NCBI GenBank assembly: GCA_030407315.1
Contig: JALQPE010000276.1
Span: forward strand, 1-64,000
DNA from: Asparagopsis taxiformis
Lineage: Eukaryota; Rhodophyta; Florideophyceae; Bonnemaisoniales; Bonnemaisoniaceae
DNA: 64,000 nucleotides
Reading direction: 5' to 3'
Under the pieces are notes generated by a model. The model saw only the letters and a list, made by a program, of their open reading frames with translations, did no database searches and was not told the origin of the DNA. The number at the start of each line of letters is the position of its first letter. Position 1 is the first letter of the stretch. A program made the position numbers and the translations under genes. Shown one piece after another: positions 9,260 through 19,742 of this stretch.

Positions 9260-10295
9260 GGATGGACGAAGGTACGTGCGCGAATCTTGAGGGTATGCAT
9301 TGAGGGAAGCGTGGGTTTTGAGTCTGACTATTTCCGTTTATGCGATATTTTTCCTTGGAAGCATGTTGACTCATGGTGTGTATTGAACGGAGGATGGAAG
9401 AGAGGTACGTGAAGTTATGAAAGTATGCTGCGAGGGAAGGTTGGTTTTGAGTCTGACTGTTGTGGTTGATTCCGATGTTGTGTAGATGATGCAGGAATGT
9501 TGATGACGGAAGGTAAGTTTCATTGAGTGCCAAGATGTGCTTTGCGAAGATATGGACTGCTGACTATGATTATTATTCATTGCAATGTTTTTGGATCATG
9601 GTTTGTATTGTGTGTAGGATGGATGAGAGGTACATTTGCGAGTTCTCAGGGTATGTAGCGAGGGAAACGTTGGTTTTCAATCTAACTGTTGCGATTGATT
9701 CCGATGTTGCGTAGGTGATTGAGGAATAGTGATGACAGAAGGTAAGTCACACTGGGCGCCCAGTCCGGTTGTGCGAAGATGCGGAATGCTGACTAATTTT
9801 ATTGGCTACACGATTACATGACTTATGGTTTTTATTGTGTGCAGGATGGAACAGGTAAGGTAAGTGTGCGAGTTTTGAAAGCAGCGAGGGAAGGTTGGTT
9901 TTGAGTCTGACTATTTCCATTGATGCGATATTCATTCATTAGAAGTCTATTGAGTCATGGTGTGTATTGTGTGGAGCGAAGGTAAGTGTGCGAGTTTTGA
10001 AAGTAAGCAGCGAGGGAAGGTTGGTTTCGGGTCTGACTGTTGTGGTTGATACCGGTATTGTGTAGGTGATGCAGGAATGGTGATGACGGAAGGTAAGTTT
10101 CATTGAGCGCCAGGATGTGTTTTGCGAAGATATGGAATGCTGACTTTGATTATTCATTGCAAGGTTTTTGGATCATGGTTTGTATTGTTTGTAGGATGGA
10201 TGAGAGGTAAGTAAGGGAGTTTCCTAGGATATCTGTCGTGGTAAGCGTTGGTTTTGAATCTGACTGTTGGGGTTGATGTTGTGTATGTGATGCAG
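9260..10295 (+). repeat. Tandem array of intron-like units with micro-exon-like islands
   Basis: Related units recur with spacings of about 126 and 226-230 bp, anchored by GGTTGGTTTTGAGTCTGAC near 9311, 9438, 9668, 9893, 10019 and 10248. Read on the plus strand, most units have GTAAGT or GTACGT-type donors, a CTGAC or CTAAC branch-like site and a TAG or CAG acceptor. The islands between acceptor and next donor are 9260-9272, 9393-9404, 9486-9512, 9618-9629, 9715-9741, 9845-9854, 9977-9981, 10066-10092 and 10195-10206. Their common lengths are 12 nt (GATGGATGAGAG) and 27 nt. Candidate introns are 81-122 nt. The islands contain stops when joined, so they are not obviously protein-coding. This may be a duplicated piece of an intron-rich RNA or of a transposon subterminal region. 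Confidence 0.6.
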
Positions 10296-10650
10296 GAGTG
10301 GTGAAGCAGGAACGGCAGGACTCCAGGAGAGTGAAGAAGGGATCTAGGAAGATGGGGAATGAAGCTGTGAGGTGTTTCTGGTATGTGTATATTTTGGGGC
10401 ATACGATAGAAGTGAGAGTGGGTTTCTAGTGGTGTAAGATTTTGCTGACCATGTTCGTGTTTGATGTCTTGATGATTTAATGGGCTGGGGTGGTGTCGAG
10501 GAAAGCGGGGATGGTATTGTCAAGGAGCGGATTTTTTGTAATCAAGGTCGTGAGGGTTCTTGAAGTATGTGCGGATGGTGGTGCATGGCGTTCGGATGGT
10601 AGGGAGAACGCGATAGTGAGGGAGATGGGTGATCGACGATATGCTGACAG

Positions 10651-10833
10651 GTATTTTGTATTCTGGCTGGATACGTATTCCGTATTCTGGCTGGATACAT
10701 ATTCCGTATTCTGGCTGGATACGTATTTCGTATTCTGGCAGGATACATATTCCGTATTCTGGCTGGATACGTATTTCCTATTCTAACCGGGTATTTATTT
10801 CCTATTCTGACCAGATATGTATTTCCTATTCTA
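10651..10833. repeat. 24-bp minisatellite, about 7.5 copies
   Basis: Tandem units near GTATTCTGGCTGGATACGTA repeat every 24 bp, with growing divergence at the right end. Because 24 is a multiple of three, one frame reads as a repeated octapeptide, but there is no flanking coding context. I treat it as non-coding. The adjoining 10296-10650 and 10834-10957 hold no recognisable gene. Confidence 0.85.
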
Positions 10834-10957
10834 GAGAGACGTATTGTATACCAGCAGTTTCGTAAATGAGAGAATAAAATACGGTCCGATATGGGCCCTG
10901 AATTTACCATCCGCTGTAATTTCTTCCCTCCCGGTTTTTGCTGATATATTGTATACT

Positions 10958-11129
10958 GGATGTCGGGTCCTAGTATTCCGCCATATGTACTAGAGAAAGT
11001 GGATGTCGGGTCCTAGTATTCCGCCAAACGTACTAGAGAAAGTGGATGTCGGGTCCTAGTATTCCGCCATATGTACTAGAGAAAGTGGATGTCGGGCCCT
11101 AGTATTCCGCCATATGTACTAGAGAAAGT
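10958..11129. repeat. Four tandem 43-bp repeats
   Basis: Units start at 10958, 11001, 11044 and 11087, exactly 43 bp apart, each beginning GGATGTCGGG and including CCTAGTATTCCGCC. The second unit differs slightly. A fifth, altered unit begins at 11130 and runs into a hairpin. There are no spacers between the units. Confidence 0.9.
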
Positions 11130-13056
11130 GGACGTCCGCATCCAAAAAATTTTTATTTTTTTTTGGACGCGGACGTTCATTTGTTCTAGTAAATCTCGGG
11201 GCCGACTAGGACCCGTACTAGAGAGACTGGACGTCCGCGTCCACTTCCGAAAACACAGACGATCAGAACTTAATGAGGAAACTGGCAAGCATCATATATC
11301 TTACGATGACGGTGATGCAGAGGATCTTGATCTCTCCAATGAACGTTGGAGATTTCTTTCTGCTGCTGCTCCTGAAAAAACTGTTTCCAGCAACAAGATC
11401 ACTATGCTACCTGGCGCTGAGCTTTCTAGTGTGGAAAGAAATGCAACTGATGAGTACTTCAATGTCTTCCACGACAAAGAATTCTCACTTCACTACGCTC
11501 AAGGGTTACCTTCCTTCGTTACGCAAAATGCTTATGAACGCGAAGAAGCTTCCTTCAAGAAGACTGTCCGTGAAGTACCCATTACTCAGGTTCCAAAAGA
11601 TGCGAACATTGTAACAAGTCATGTGATATACAAAGTGAAGACTACAGACGACGGCAAGCGCCTCGTCAAAGCCAGAATAGCTCCTCACGGCAACAAGGAT
11701 CTGGACCGTGACAATCTCCAAACTGATTCAGCGACGTGTCCACCTGTCGGAATTCGGATGCTGTTATCGATTGCTGCAATGTACAAGTGGAACTTGGTTA
11801 AGGTTGATTTCTTGTCTGCGTTCCTCCAGACCGGAGATGCGCTGAGGGACGTTTACGTTGTCCCACCCCGTGAATGCTCACCTCGAACACGTTTTTACTG
11901 GCTACTACTTACATCTGCATATGGCTTAGTGAACGCAAATGCCAAGTGGCAAGCTGTGAGTGACATGTTTCTGAGTAGTATTGGATTCCTTCAACTGCAT
12001 TACATTCCACAACTCTTCTACAAGAAAGTGAATGGCCAGCTCTCCATAATTGCCGTGAAGGTAGTTGATGACATATTGTTTGCTGCACCGCTCAGTATAC
12101 TGGAAGATGTGATCAACAATATATCCAGTTGCTACAATCTCGGCACCATAGTATACGGCCCGGGTTCTTTCAAGTTTTATGGTCTCACAATATGTCAAGA
12201 ATCAGACCTAAGCATCACCATTCATGGTGATGAAAAGCTTGCTGCTCTTGAAGGTCATCCAATAGACCGATCGAGACGCAAACAAAACGAATCCAAGCTC
12301 AATGATCTTGAGTTATCGACATTTCGGTCTGTCAACAGCTCTCTAGGATGGATAGGTGTCGCTGCGTCTCCATTTTGCTCATTCATGTCCAGTTACTTAC
12401 AGCAGCGAGCGCCAAATTCTACAGTTCACGATCTAATTACACAGATCAATATCCTCAAGACTGTCAAGAAACTTGGATGTATTATACGCTTCAAGAGACC
12501 GAAAACAGGACAAAAGTACACACTCTCCATATTATCCTTTGCCGATGCAAGCAGAAAAGAAGATCATGGACAGCTTGGATACATAGCTGTGTTGTTAATT
12601 GGTGACTTGACTAATGGATCAACTGTGCACACATTATCTTGGCACTCATCTAAATCTAAACGCCCTGTCAAGTCAGTTGCATCAGCAGAAGTGCTTGCAA
12701 CTGGATCAGCGATTGATGAAGCTAAATTACTCAAGAAAGCATATGAAATTCTGCTGAATATGGAAATTTCCCTGCTATGTGTTCTCGACTCCAAGGATCT
12801 GTTTGACACTATCTCTTCATGCCGCATGGCAACAGACCGATCTATCCGTGGTGATGTAGCTCTTATCAGATATGAATTCGAAACACGCACTGTTTCAAGA
12901 ATGATATGGCTTCCCGGAAAGTATAACCTATCTGATCCCTTAAAAAAGATGAACAGCCCAATCAGCTCCGCTCTCCAGCTCATGATGTTCACTGGTGCAT
13001 TACCTTGTGATTTCACAGAGATACAAGTCCGTGACTCTGATGGATTCACTGGATGA
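11089..13056 (+). CDS. Ty1/copia reverse transcriptase-RNase H, 5'-truncated
   Basis: The open frame is 655 codons, but the first ~55 derive from the 43-bp repeats and hairpin, so homology starts near 11250. It covers the C-terminal half of a copia polyprotein. RT carries KVDFLSAFLQTGD and the catalytic VVDDILFAA, where copia normally has YVDD. RNase H carries the LSFADAS and SAEVLATG motifs and ends near WLPGKYNLSDPLKK. Gag, protease and integrase are absent. A polypurine tract and LTR-like DNA follow directly, so this is the 3' end of a retrotransposon truncated from the left. The frame is intact despite truncation, which suggests a fairly recent event. It is unlikely to be functional alone. 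Confidence 0.85.
   Translation: MSGPSIPPYVLEKVDVRIQKIFIFFWTRTFICSSKSRGRLGPVLERLDVRVHFRKHRRSELNEETGKHHISYDDGDAEDLDLSNERWRFLSAAAPEKTVSSNKITMLPGAELSSVERNATDEYFNVFHDKEFSLHYAQGLPSFVTQNAYEREEASFKKTVREVPITQVPKDANIVTSHVIYKVKTTDDGKRLVKARIAPHGNKDLDRDNLQTDSATCPPVGIRMLLSIAAMYKWNLVKVDFLSAFLQTGDALRDVYVVPPRECSPRTRFYWLLLTSAYGLVNANAKWQAVSDMFLSSIGFLQLHYIPQLFYKKVNGQLSIIAVKVVDDILFAAPLSILEDVINNISSCYNLGTIVYGPGSFKFYGLTICQESDLSITIHGDEKLAALEGHPIDRSRRKQNESKLNDLELSTFRSVNSSLGWIGVAASPFCSFMSSYLQQRAPNSTVHDLITQINILKTVKKLGCIIRFKRPKTGQKYTLSILSFADASRKEDHGQLGYIAVLLIGDLTNGSTVHTLSWHSSKSKRPVKSVASAEVLATGSAIDEAKLLKKAYEILLNMEISLLCVLDSKDLFDTISSCRMATDRSIRGDVALIRYEFETRTVSRMIWLPGKYNLSDPLKKMNSPISSALQLMMFTGALPCDFTEIQVRDSDGFTG
11130..11178. 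repeat. Imperfect hairpin with A/T core
   Basis: The arm GGACGTCCGCATCC followed by A-rich DNA pairs with T-rich DNA and GGACGCGGACGTTC (arms about 11130-11147 and 11161-11178), with two or three mismatches. A partial further copy (GGACGTCCGCGTCC) lies near 11229. It sits at the junction of the 43-bp repeats and the copia fragment and may be a small fold-back element. Confidence 0.6.
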
Positions 13057-13065
13057 ATTCCATCC

Positions 13066-13082
13066 AGCAAAAAGTGAGGGAG
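13066..13082 (+). other. Copia polypurine tract
   Basis: AGCAAAAAGTGAGGGAG follows the RNase H stop by 9 bp and is the plus-strand priming site expected just before a copia 3' LTR. The DNA that follows begins TATGAAATATTG and is also the outer end of the MULE inverted repeat. Confidence 0.7.
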
Positions 13083-15401
13083 TATGAAATATTGTGTATG
13101 AAATATTGTGACTCATGTACCAACAGATCGACACGAAACTACGTATAGCTCTGACTCAATATTAATCACACTTTGTATACTCTCCAGGAGAATGCTCTCC
13201 CGTTTGGTTGCAAGCTGTAATAATTACATCGATGTTTGGTGGCACAGCTACAGCTATAAATACTGCTCTAGTAGCTACTTACGATAGAAATACAGTAGAT
13301 AGACAAGCTCTGCACGCTCTTGTTCTTGCTCTCCGCTCCTATCTAAACACACATTTGTTCGTTCTCATTGCACCGCTCAATAACGCTCTCACACTTCCCA
13401 GCAATTCTAAGTTAAAAGATTGTGTCTCTCGTGTTGGGATATCGATATAACCAGGCGACATGCCAACTCTAGTGTCTGCGCAGGCACAACATTCTTTATG
13501 GTCTGGGAGGTGCGGTTGTGATAAATTTGATAATGGAACACAGTTCCAATACGACACGTGTTATAGTTTACACGTGTGATCCATCTCCTTATGAAAGCTC
13601 ATGTTGCATGTCAGATATGTGAAACCCGGAGAGTATTGAATCTACCGCTGGTAGGGAGGGTAGAAATTGGACCAATCGGAAATGCTTGTTCGGCTCTTTG
13701 GACCAATCACAGAAGCTCGTCCAGCGCATGGCCCGGCATGGCCTATGGCCCGATAACGCACCAATCACATAAACTCGTCAGAAAAATATGATAATTTGGC
13801 CCGAAATTCGGCTGTTCAATTGGCTGAGAACAATCTGGCATCGCAAATGCTGAAAAAACTGCCGAAAGCGATACCCTTCAAAACAGCCCATCTGGGAGGG
13901 TTTTGCCGGGCGCCGATTGGCGTGACTGATGTACCGCTCGGGGCGTGACGCAAAATTTTCACTTTCCGAAAATCAACTCTTGTGTTTCCCAAAAAGCCAG
14001 AAACCAATTTCCATTTTTCCTCGCTGCGAAAATTGAAAGGTGCGCAATTTCAAATATCCAGATCATCAGGCAGCGGGCGGTACCAAAATTGGGACCGCCC
14101 CACAGCGGTCCACTCCTGTCGAGACCAATTCATGTACCGCCACATGCTCCCGTGCCACATCCGGCCATGAAGACCACTGCCATCTGCCACATCGTCAACA
14201 TCGCCGAGAATCTTTACCACCGCGCTCGCTCGTACGCTTTCCTTGCTTCTCTGACCACGTCGTCTGTGCTATTGCGTTTCATTCACTCCCAGAAAGGATG
14301 AATTCTGTGTAATTTGTTTCTTTCGATCCGGACATAGACTGGAGATCGCAGCGAAAATATTAGCAACACAAACAAATCTGGTTTTCCTTTCCGCGTTTTT
14401 GTATAACAAGAACGAATCTACCAAGAACGAATCGTTCGCTACAGTTTTTCATCCAGACGTCAACATTTCTGACAGCGTTTCTATCGCAGGTGTAATCGTT
14501 TGAACGCTGCCAAATTAGCTCGAGCTACGGACCCGTAGCCAGTTCCAATAGTTATATTTTACACCAAAGGTACAGTCAAGCGCGTTCTCGAATCGTTTAG
14601 GAGTGAGGCTGATTACGTGACTATTGCAATTTTCTAACCCGTTCCTTCCACACTTTTAGCTTCCAAATACACCCAAGAATGGAAATAAAGCAATCAACTG
14701 ATCAGGGGACTCCTTGCGACAGCTCTAATACGTCTGCAGAAAAAATTTATTCGCTTGTTGAGGCTTTTTTGAAATCGCTAGGGAAGATTGGAATGTTGCT
14801 CAGTTCAGTAGAGTTGGAAACTCTAAGAATTCACCTGCGAGAGCTGGTTCAATCTTTCAGTCCTAGTGATGATTCCAGCCCTTGGTTCGTGCATTCAAAG
14901 CCAGGCGCAATGCTCGACGACCATTTACTATTAGCTGGACTTTCAGAACTCACAATGAGGGATAATGTTATCATATTCGGCTGCAACGCAGCACAATTTT
15001 TCATGGCTGGTGCAAAAAAATTTGGGAGGGACCAGGTTGAGGAAGAATGCATGACAGAAAACATCAGAAATTGTATATCGCAAGCATGGAGAAACAGAAA
15101 TGGTGCACCATCGTTTCTAATCCCCGTGAACATTAGAAAGTCACATTGGGGTGCTATTTTCGGCGTCGCGGACCCAGAAAATGAGGCACACGGAAATATA
15201 TTTTGGGGAAACAGTCTGCGGTGGAATTGTCCCGACAACCTGCTCAACTTTGTCGCAAAGTTCTTCACAGAAACATGTCGGAATATCAAATGGACTGTTC
15301 AAGCGCAGAACTACATTCTGGATGAGCTGTCTTTCACGCTGCAGAAGGACACATACAGCTGTGGGTTCTATGTTTTATGTGCAGCATCAAGTTTTACGGA
15401 A
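13083..15401. repeat. Left inverted arm (~2.3 kb)
   Basis: Its reverse complement recurs at 19776-22094. It has a TATA-like GCTATAAATAC near 13253 and an ACACGTG inverted pair near 13553-13577. Its inner end lies inside the Ulp1 coding region. Before 14679 I see no gene; the short frames there are the same in both arms and look non-coding. Confidence 0.95.
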
Positions 15402-17252
15402 TGGTCTGGTAGCATGCCGAGAGAGTCATACAGAAAGGGCTACTCGAAGGACCTGACAGAGAAAATCAGGAACTTATGCATGATGCGTTATGAGCGGGCG
15501 GTACTGGACTTATACAAGTGTTCTGATTATGGTGCTGATGTAAGTGACCTAGACGTATATACGTATTTGTTGGAATCTATCCCTAGGCACAAGGGATCCA
15601 GAGAGAAGATTTGTGATGACATGCCGGTCGTGACAATTGAGATAGATTCCGTGTCTCCAAATTGTAAAATTCGCGAACCTGGTGATGTCGAATTCGAGTA
15701 CGAAGATGAAGAGATAGGAGGCAATGCGGCTTTCGGAGGAATCGGAACAAAACCAATGGTGGAGTGGTATCGAGAAATGGCAGGCCAGAGCCTACTGGCA
15801 GATAAGAAGCCTGGATTCCGGAAAAGAAATGGGGACCTGTGCGCTGTACAAAATTATTCAAGTTCGGAAGAAGATGGAGACTCAGTCTCGATCATGGAGT
15901 TGCAAAGAAACGGAAATTCGAACCTTGAAAGCAGGGTTGAACGAGCTGGATCCGATAGTGAGCCTCGAATAGAACATCATGGAAAGGGTTCATGGTTGCT
16001 TTGTTCGTATGGGCCGCAAAAAGACTGTGCAGCTGACAAAGTTTCACGGTGCGTGGGGGCGCCCTATACGGAGCACGACGCATCAACTCGACAAGATGTC
16101 ACTGGTAGCACCGATAATAACAGTGTGACACGCCAAGGTCACTTTGAAGCGGCCGACGGTTGTGTAATCGAACAAATTGGTCCCCCTGAATACCCAATTT
16201 CGCTCCTGGAACAGAATGACGAGGAGTCACCAAATGTGTCCGATGGATGCAGTACTGGTGAACATGTCTTGAGCCAATTACACCCAGGAAAAGAAGAAAA
16301 CGCAAACTGTAATGCTGTGGAACCTTCCACCATTGTAGCAAATTCTGCGACTGATAACCGAGCCGAATTTTCTCGTCCCACTACCCAGTCGCCTCTTCAA
16401 AGCGCGAATGCTATGGGAGGGTACACAAATGTCAGTGGTTCAATTCGGACATACTTGGACGCTTGCCTTGCTGAAGGAGTCCATTACGGTGCACTGGCAA
16501 TATCAGAATTCAAGAACAATGAAAGGAACACGAGGAAGAACCAGCACTTCCTAGCCAGAATCAGAATGAAGTGCATTGAAAACCGCCGTGCTGCAAAATG
16601 TCCCGTTGAGTTGCACGTGTGGCGATCCAAGTATTCATGTCAATGGTTTGTCCAACCCCCTAGTGCCTCCCACACGCACACCAAGAGCCTCACCTCCAAA
16701 CCCTCTCAGCGTTATCAATCAACAATGCGCAGTATATGCAAACTTGAGGAGAGACTTTGCAAATTGTCCGTCTCATGCAAACAATTATGTGCCGCTGTGG
16801 ACAACAGCCAACAAGTCCGCACCCATCGAATCATTGACAAACAGGTCGGAAGGCGCGCAAATGTTGGAGTAAACATGCCCCTTTCAGATGACTCTATTGT
16901 CCTACCGTCCCCGCGGGCATTGAATCACCCTCCAAGTAATTTTGCCGGCCCCGTGCGTGATATTGGAAGTGATATCGAGGGTGAAGCGAAATGCAATAGC
17001 AATGATGATTTCAGGAACGCACAAGAAGGTCTTACTCACTATTTAGATAGATCATCTGAATCTGACAGGCGTAACAGCGATAATGACAAAGTCGATTTTC
17101 TACGCAGTGGCGAGTCTTCTGAGCATGAAGAAAACGAAGAATTGAAAAGCACGGTCTCAGAGGCTATGAGAAGTGTTATAAGAAATTTCGAAGGTGGTAG
17201 TAGCGACAGGATTATCCATGCCCTACGCCATGTCTCCGAAAGCTATGGATAA
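14679..17252 (+). CDS. Ulp1-like (C48) protease with MULE-type DNA-binding region
   Basis: 857 codons, ATG at 14679. A Ulp1/SENP-like cysteine protease core occupies about residues 70-240: His156 in SHWGAIF, Gln222 in LQKD and Cys228 in SCGFYVL are the triad and oxyanion positions. Where the catalytic Asp normally sits (xDSL), the sequence has Asn178 (WGNSL). An acidic, disordered stretch follows, up to about residue 580. Residues about 590-670 hold a C...C...HxH arrangement (MKCIEN, AKCPVEL, WFV, SHTHT) like the FLYWCH/WRKY-GCM1 fingers common in MULEs, which bind element ends. The tail is Ser/Asp/Glu-rich. Ulp1 enzymes remove SUMO. It lies 90 bp upstream of the transposase on the same strand. 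The first ~240 codons fall inside the left arm and are duplicated in the right arm. Confidence 0.75.
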   Translation: MEIKQSTDQGTPCDSSNTSAEKIYSLVEAFLKSLGKIGMLLSSVELETLRIHLRELVQSFSPSDDSSPWFVHSKPGAMLDDHLLLAGLSELTMRDNVIIFGCNAAQFFMAGAKKFGRDQVEEECMTENIRNCISQAWRNRNGAPSFLIPVNIRKSHWGAIFGVADPENEAHGNIFWGNSLRWNCPDNLLNFVAKFFTETCRNIKWTVQAQNYILDELSFTLQKDTYSCGFYVLCAASSFTEWSGSMPRESYRKGYSKDLTEKIRNLCMMRYERAVLDLYKCSDYGADVSDLDVYTYLLESIPRHKGSREKICDDMPVVTIEIDSVSPNCKIREPGDVEFEYEDEEIGGNAAFGGIGTKPMVEWYREMAGQSLLADKKPGFRKRNGDLCAVQNYSSSEEDGDSVSIMELQRNGNSNLESRVERAGSDSEPRIEHHGKGSWLLCSYGPQKDCAADKVSRCVGAPYTEHDASTRQDVTGSTDNNSVTRQGHFEAADGCVIEQIGPPEYPISLLEQNDEESPNVSDGCSTGEHVLSQLHPGKEENANCNAVEPSTIVANSATDNRAEFSRPTTQSPLQSANAMGGYTNVSGSIRTYLDACLAEGVHYGALAISEFKNNERNTRKNQHFLARIRMKCIENRRAAKCPVELHVWRSKYSCQWFVQPPSASHTHTKSLTSKPSQRYQSTMRSICKLEERLCKLSVSCKQLCAAVDNSQQVRTHRIIDKQVGRRANVGVNMPLSDDSIVLPSPRALNHPPSNFAGPVRDIGSDIEGEAKCNSNDDFRNAQEGLTHYLDRSSESDRRNSDNDKVDFLRSGESSEHEENEELKSTVSEAMRSVIRNFEGGSSDRIIHALRHVSESYG

Positions 17253-17341
17253 AAGCTCATAATACGACGATCAAAATACTATGACGAAGACCGTACATTC
17301 GTCAATAATATCACATTCAACTGCATTCTATCTCACAGAGG

Positions 17342-19649
17342 ATGCGCCTTCCAATGTCGCTTGCGCGTTTTTTGTCTGAATGCAGTTCTGGAAGTGAAGA
17401 AGACGATATTGATAAGCCTGTACCATTTGTATCTAGCCTAAAAATCCGTCATGTGATCAAATTCATCCATAAATTCCACGATCGCGATCCGGAGGCTGCT
17501 GTGATTAAGACTGCCATTCCACGAGAAGCTCTGAAGACTGCTGAGATGATGCGAAACGTATCTTTCATGAGATGCAGTGACATAACGCGATAAATTGAGG
17601 ACAAGTATAAAATATCCGTGCACCGAGCAGCGCTTCGAAATTATCTGTTCTATCGATTTCGCAGTGCTCATCCAATTGAGCAAGACAGTATGTGTCTCAT
17701 TCGAAACCTGGTAGCGCTGCAACAAAACAATTCTATGACGTATTACACACTCCGCCTGACACCAGATCACAAACTTCATTCCATAGTTTGGTCTTTACCA
17801 TCCTGGCGAGACATGTATGAGATGAACGGCATCATCCCTAGCATATCAATTGATTGCAAGTCAGTTTCAAATGTCTACGGACTTCCATTGATAGCGTTTT
17901 CCGGAAGAACCAATGAGGGAAAAGTTTGTTTCTACATGATGGGAGTTCTGCACAACCAGACTGAAGATAGCCTGTTCTGGGCTATGAGTGAATTTGATAA
18001 AATGGCGCCGGCCCCTCCCAAAATTGTCGCTGTTGATCAGGATGCTGCAGGGATAAAAGCTGCGCGACGGGTGTGGCCTAGGTCTTATCACTTGTTGGAT
18101 GACTGGCACATTAACCAGAACCAACTAAAAACGTGGCTTCTTTCCTCAACAAAAATGGTGACTTGAATCTTGAACAACGCATTCGATCAGGTTCAGCTCT
18201 GTTGCCGAGAAGAAGATCCAATAATGAACAGAATACTGACCTGTTGCCGAATTCACACTCACAGATGTCCTCCGATCTGCATCTATTGCGCAAAAGTTCT
18301 TGTGAATCCGTGTTTCTCCAACGACGGGAATCGTTTGAGAGCTTATATTTTCAAGGGAGAGAACAGCCTAGATGGTACACGTCGTTGTATAGGAAATATG
18401 CAGAAATGGTTGTCCATTGCTACAACCGGTCCATGTCTGGGACGCGCTTCTTGTTCCAGGGCACTTCTCACACAGAATCTTTCAATTCTGTTTACAAATC
18501 CACTATCCTTGACAAAAATGTTCCATTGGGTGAGGTTCCTCTTGAAATGAGTCGTGTGACAGAACTGCGCGATATCGAGCGGGTCAGAAACGCAAAAAAG
18601 TTTCCCGCGCTGCCAGGGAGCAAATGAGGGGAACTAACTTCTTTCGTGAAGCTGAAATTCTGGAAAGATTCATGCTGACCTTCACAAACTATGCTATTAA
18701 TTTGTTTCTGAAGCATAGCTACACTGCGTCTTCTGAGTGGCACGTAGCGAGGTTTGAACTTATCTCCCAACTTGCAGAAAATGTTGGAGTGGAGGATGTG
18801 GATGAAGATGAATTGGATGAATCCAGGGCTCCCTGTAACTTAGTCAATTTCGTTATGAAATATAGTGAAGATGTGCACTGCAAATCTGCTCTTGTGACAG
18901 TTTGGAAAGATGCAGATTTCAGCGACAAAACCACCAAGGTTGAGTTGAATGCTAAGTGTACTTGTTCATTCCATAGATCAGCAGGCATTCCCTGTTGCCA
19001 CCTCACCAAAGTTATTCTCATCTACAAGGACTACACGAGGACAAATCCCGCCATCAAAAACCATCTTAACTGTCACAAAAACCTGGATATTAGTTCTCTT
19101 TTTCACCTTTACTGGAGAAGAAATAGAACAGAGTGGCGAGAAGAAGTAATACGTGCAAGATTCGAAAAAGGAACAAAAGAACTCCACGAAGTATCAAATC
19201 AAGGAGAAGAAGAAATTCAGAGTCGTTGCAGTCCTGAAGTTACTCACAACATTGCTTCAAACCTTAACAAGGTGGATGGGAGCGTCAGATACAGCAACTT
19301 CAAAGCTATTTTTGATCAAATCTTCCGCCAGGTGGAAAATCAAGGAGCGTATGCCACCGCTGTTTTCAAGTCCACTTTAGACCACCTGCTAGAACAATCG
19401 TCAAGAGGAGAGCCTCCTGGTTCAGGTATGACAATAGAACGAGCTATACATGTCAGTAGCCGCCCATTGTCTCTAGAGATTATCAGGAGCACAGAAAACA
19501 ATGTCAACCGGCAAAGAGAGATTGGTAATCCATGCGTGAGGATGGCTGGAAATAGAGGATCCAAGAAGAGGAAGAGATCGATTCTTGAACGAGGTGGTAG
19601 GAAATCGTTCCGAATTGCAAGCGGTAGCATAAAGAAGGATGGCAAGTAA
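17342..19649 (+). pseudogene. MULE transposase with SWIM zinc finger, disrupted
   Basis: The MULE DDE core is recognisable: ISIDCKS (first Asp), KIVAVDQDAAGIKAA (second Asp), LLDDWHINQNQ, and SHTESFNSVYK, whose Glu fits the third catalytic position. A SWIM finger CTCSFHRSAGIPCCHLTK lies at about 18958-19012, followed by a basic tail (KKRKRS). Three lesions break it: an in-frame TAA at 17591-17593, a frameshift near 18127 at an A5 run, and another near 18594-18599 at an A6 run. Each frameshift is what loss of a single A would give. Protein matches continue across all three. Either the gene is recently dead and the element moved in trans, or the frameshifts are consensus errors. Introns are unlikely because no coding sequence is displaced. 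Confidence 0.82.
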
Positions 19650-19742
19650 TTTCTAAGTTTCATAAACAACCAATACAACTTCATCCCTTATCTTTAAATC
19701 CCCAGTAAACCGTCTTAATGTTCAATTCGCCCACTTCTCTTT

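Noticed and set aside
10958..11129. CRISPR-like array
   Set aside because: The 43-bp units are contiguous with no unique spacers, and the context is eukaryotic.
18100..18640. Introns explaining the MULE transposase frame changes
   Set aside because: Protein similarity runs through both break points without extra sequence, and each break is corrected by one A in a poly-A run, so frameshift is simpler.
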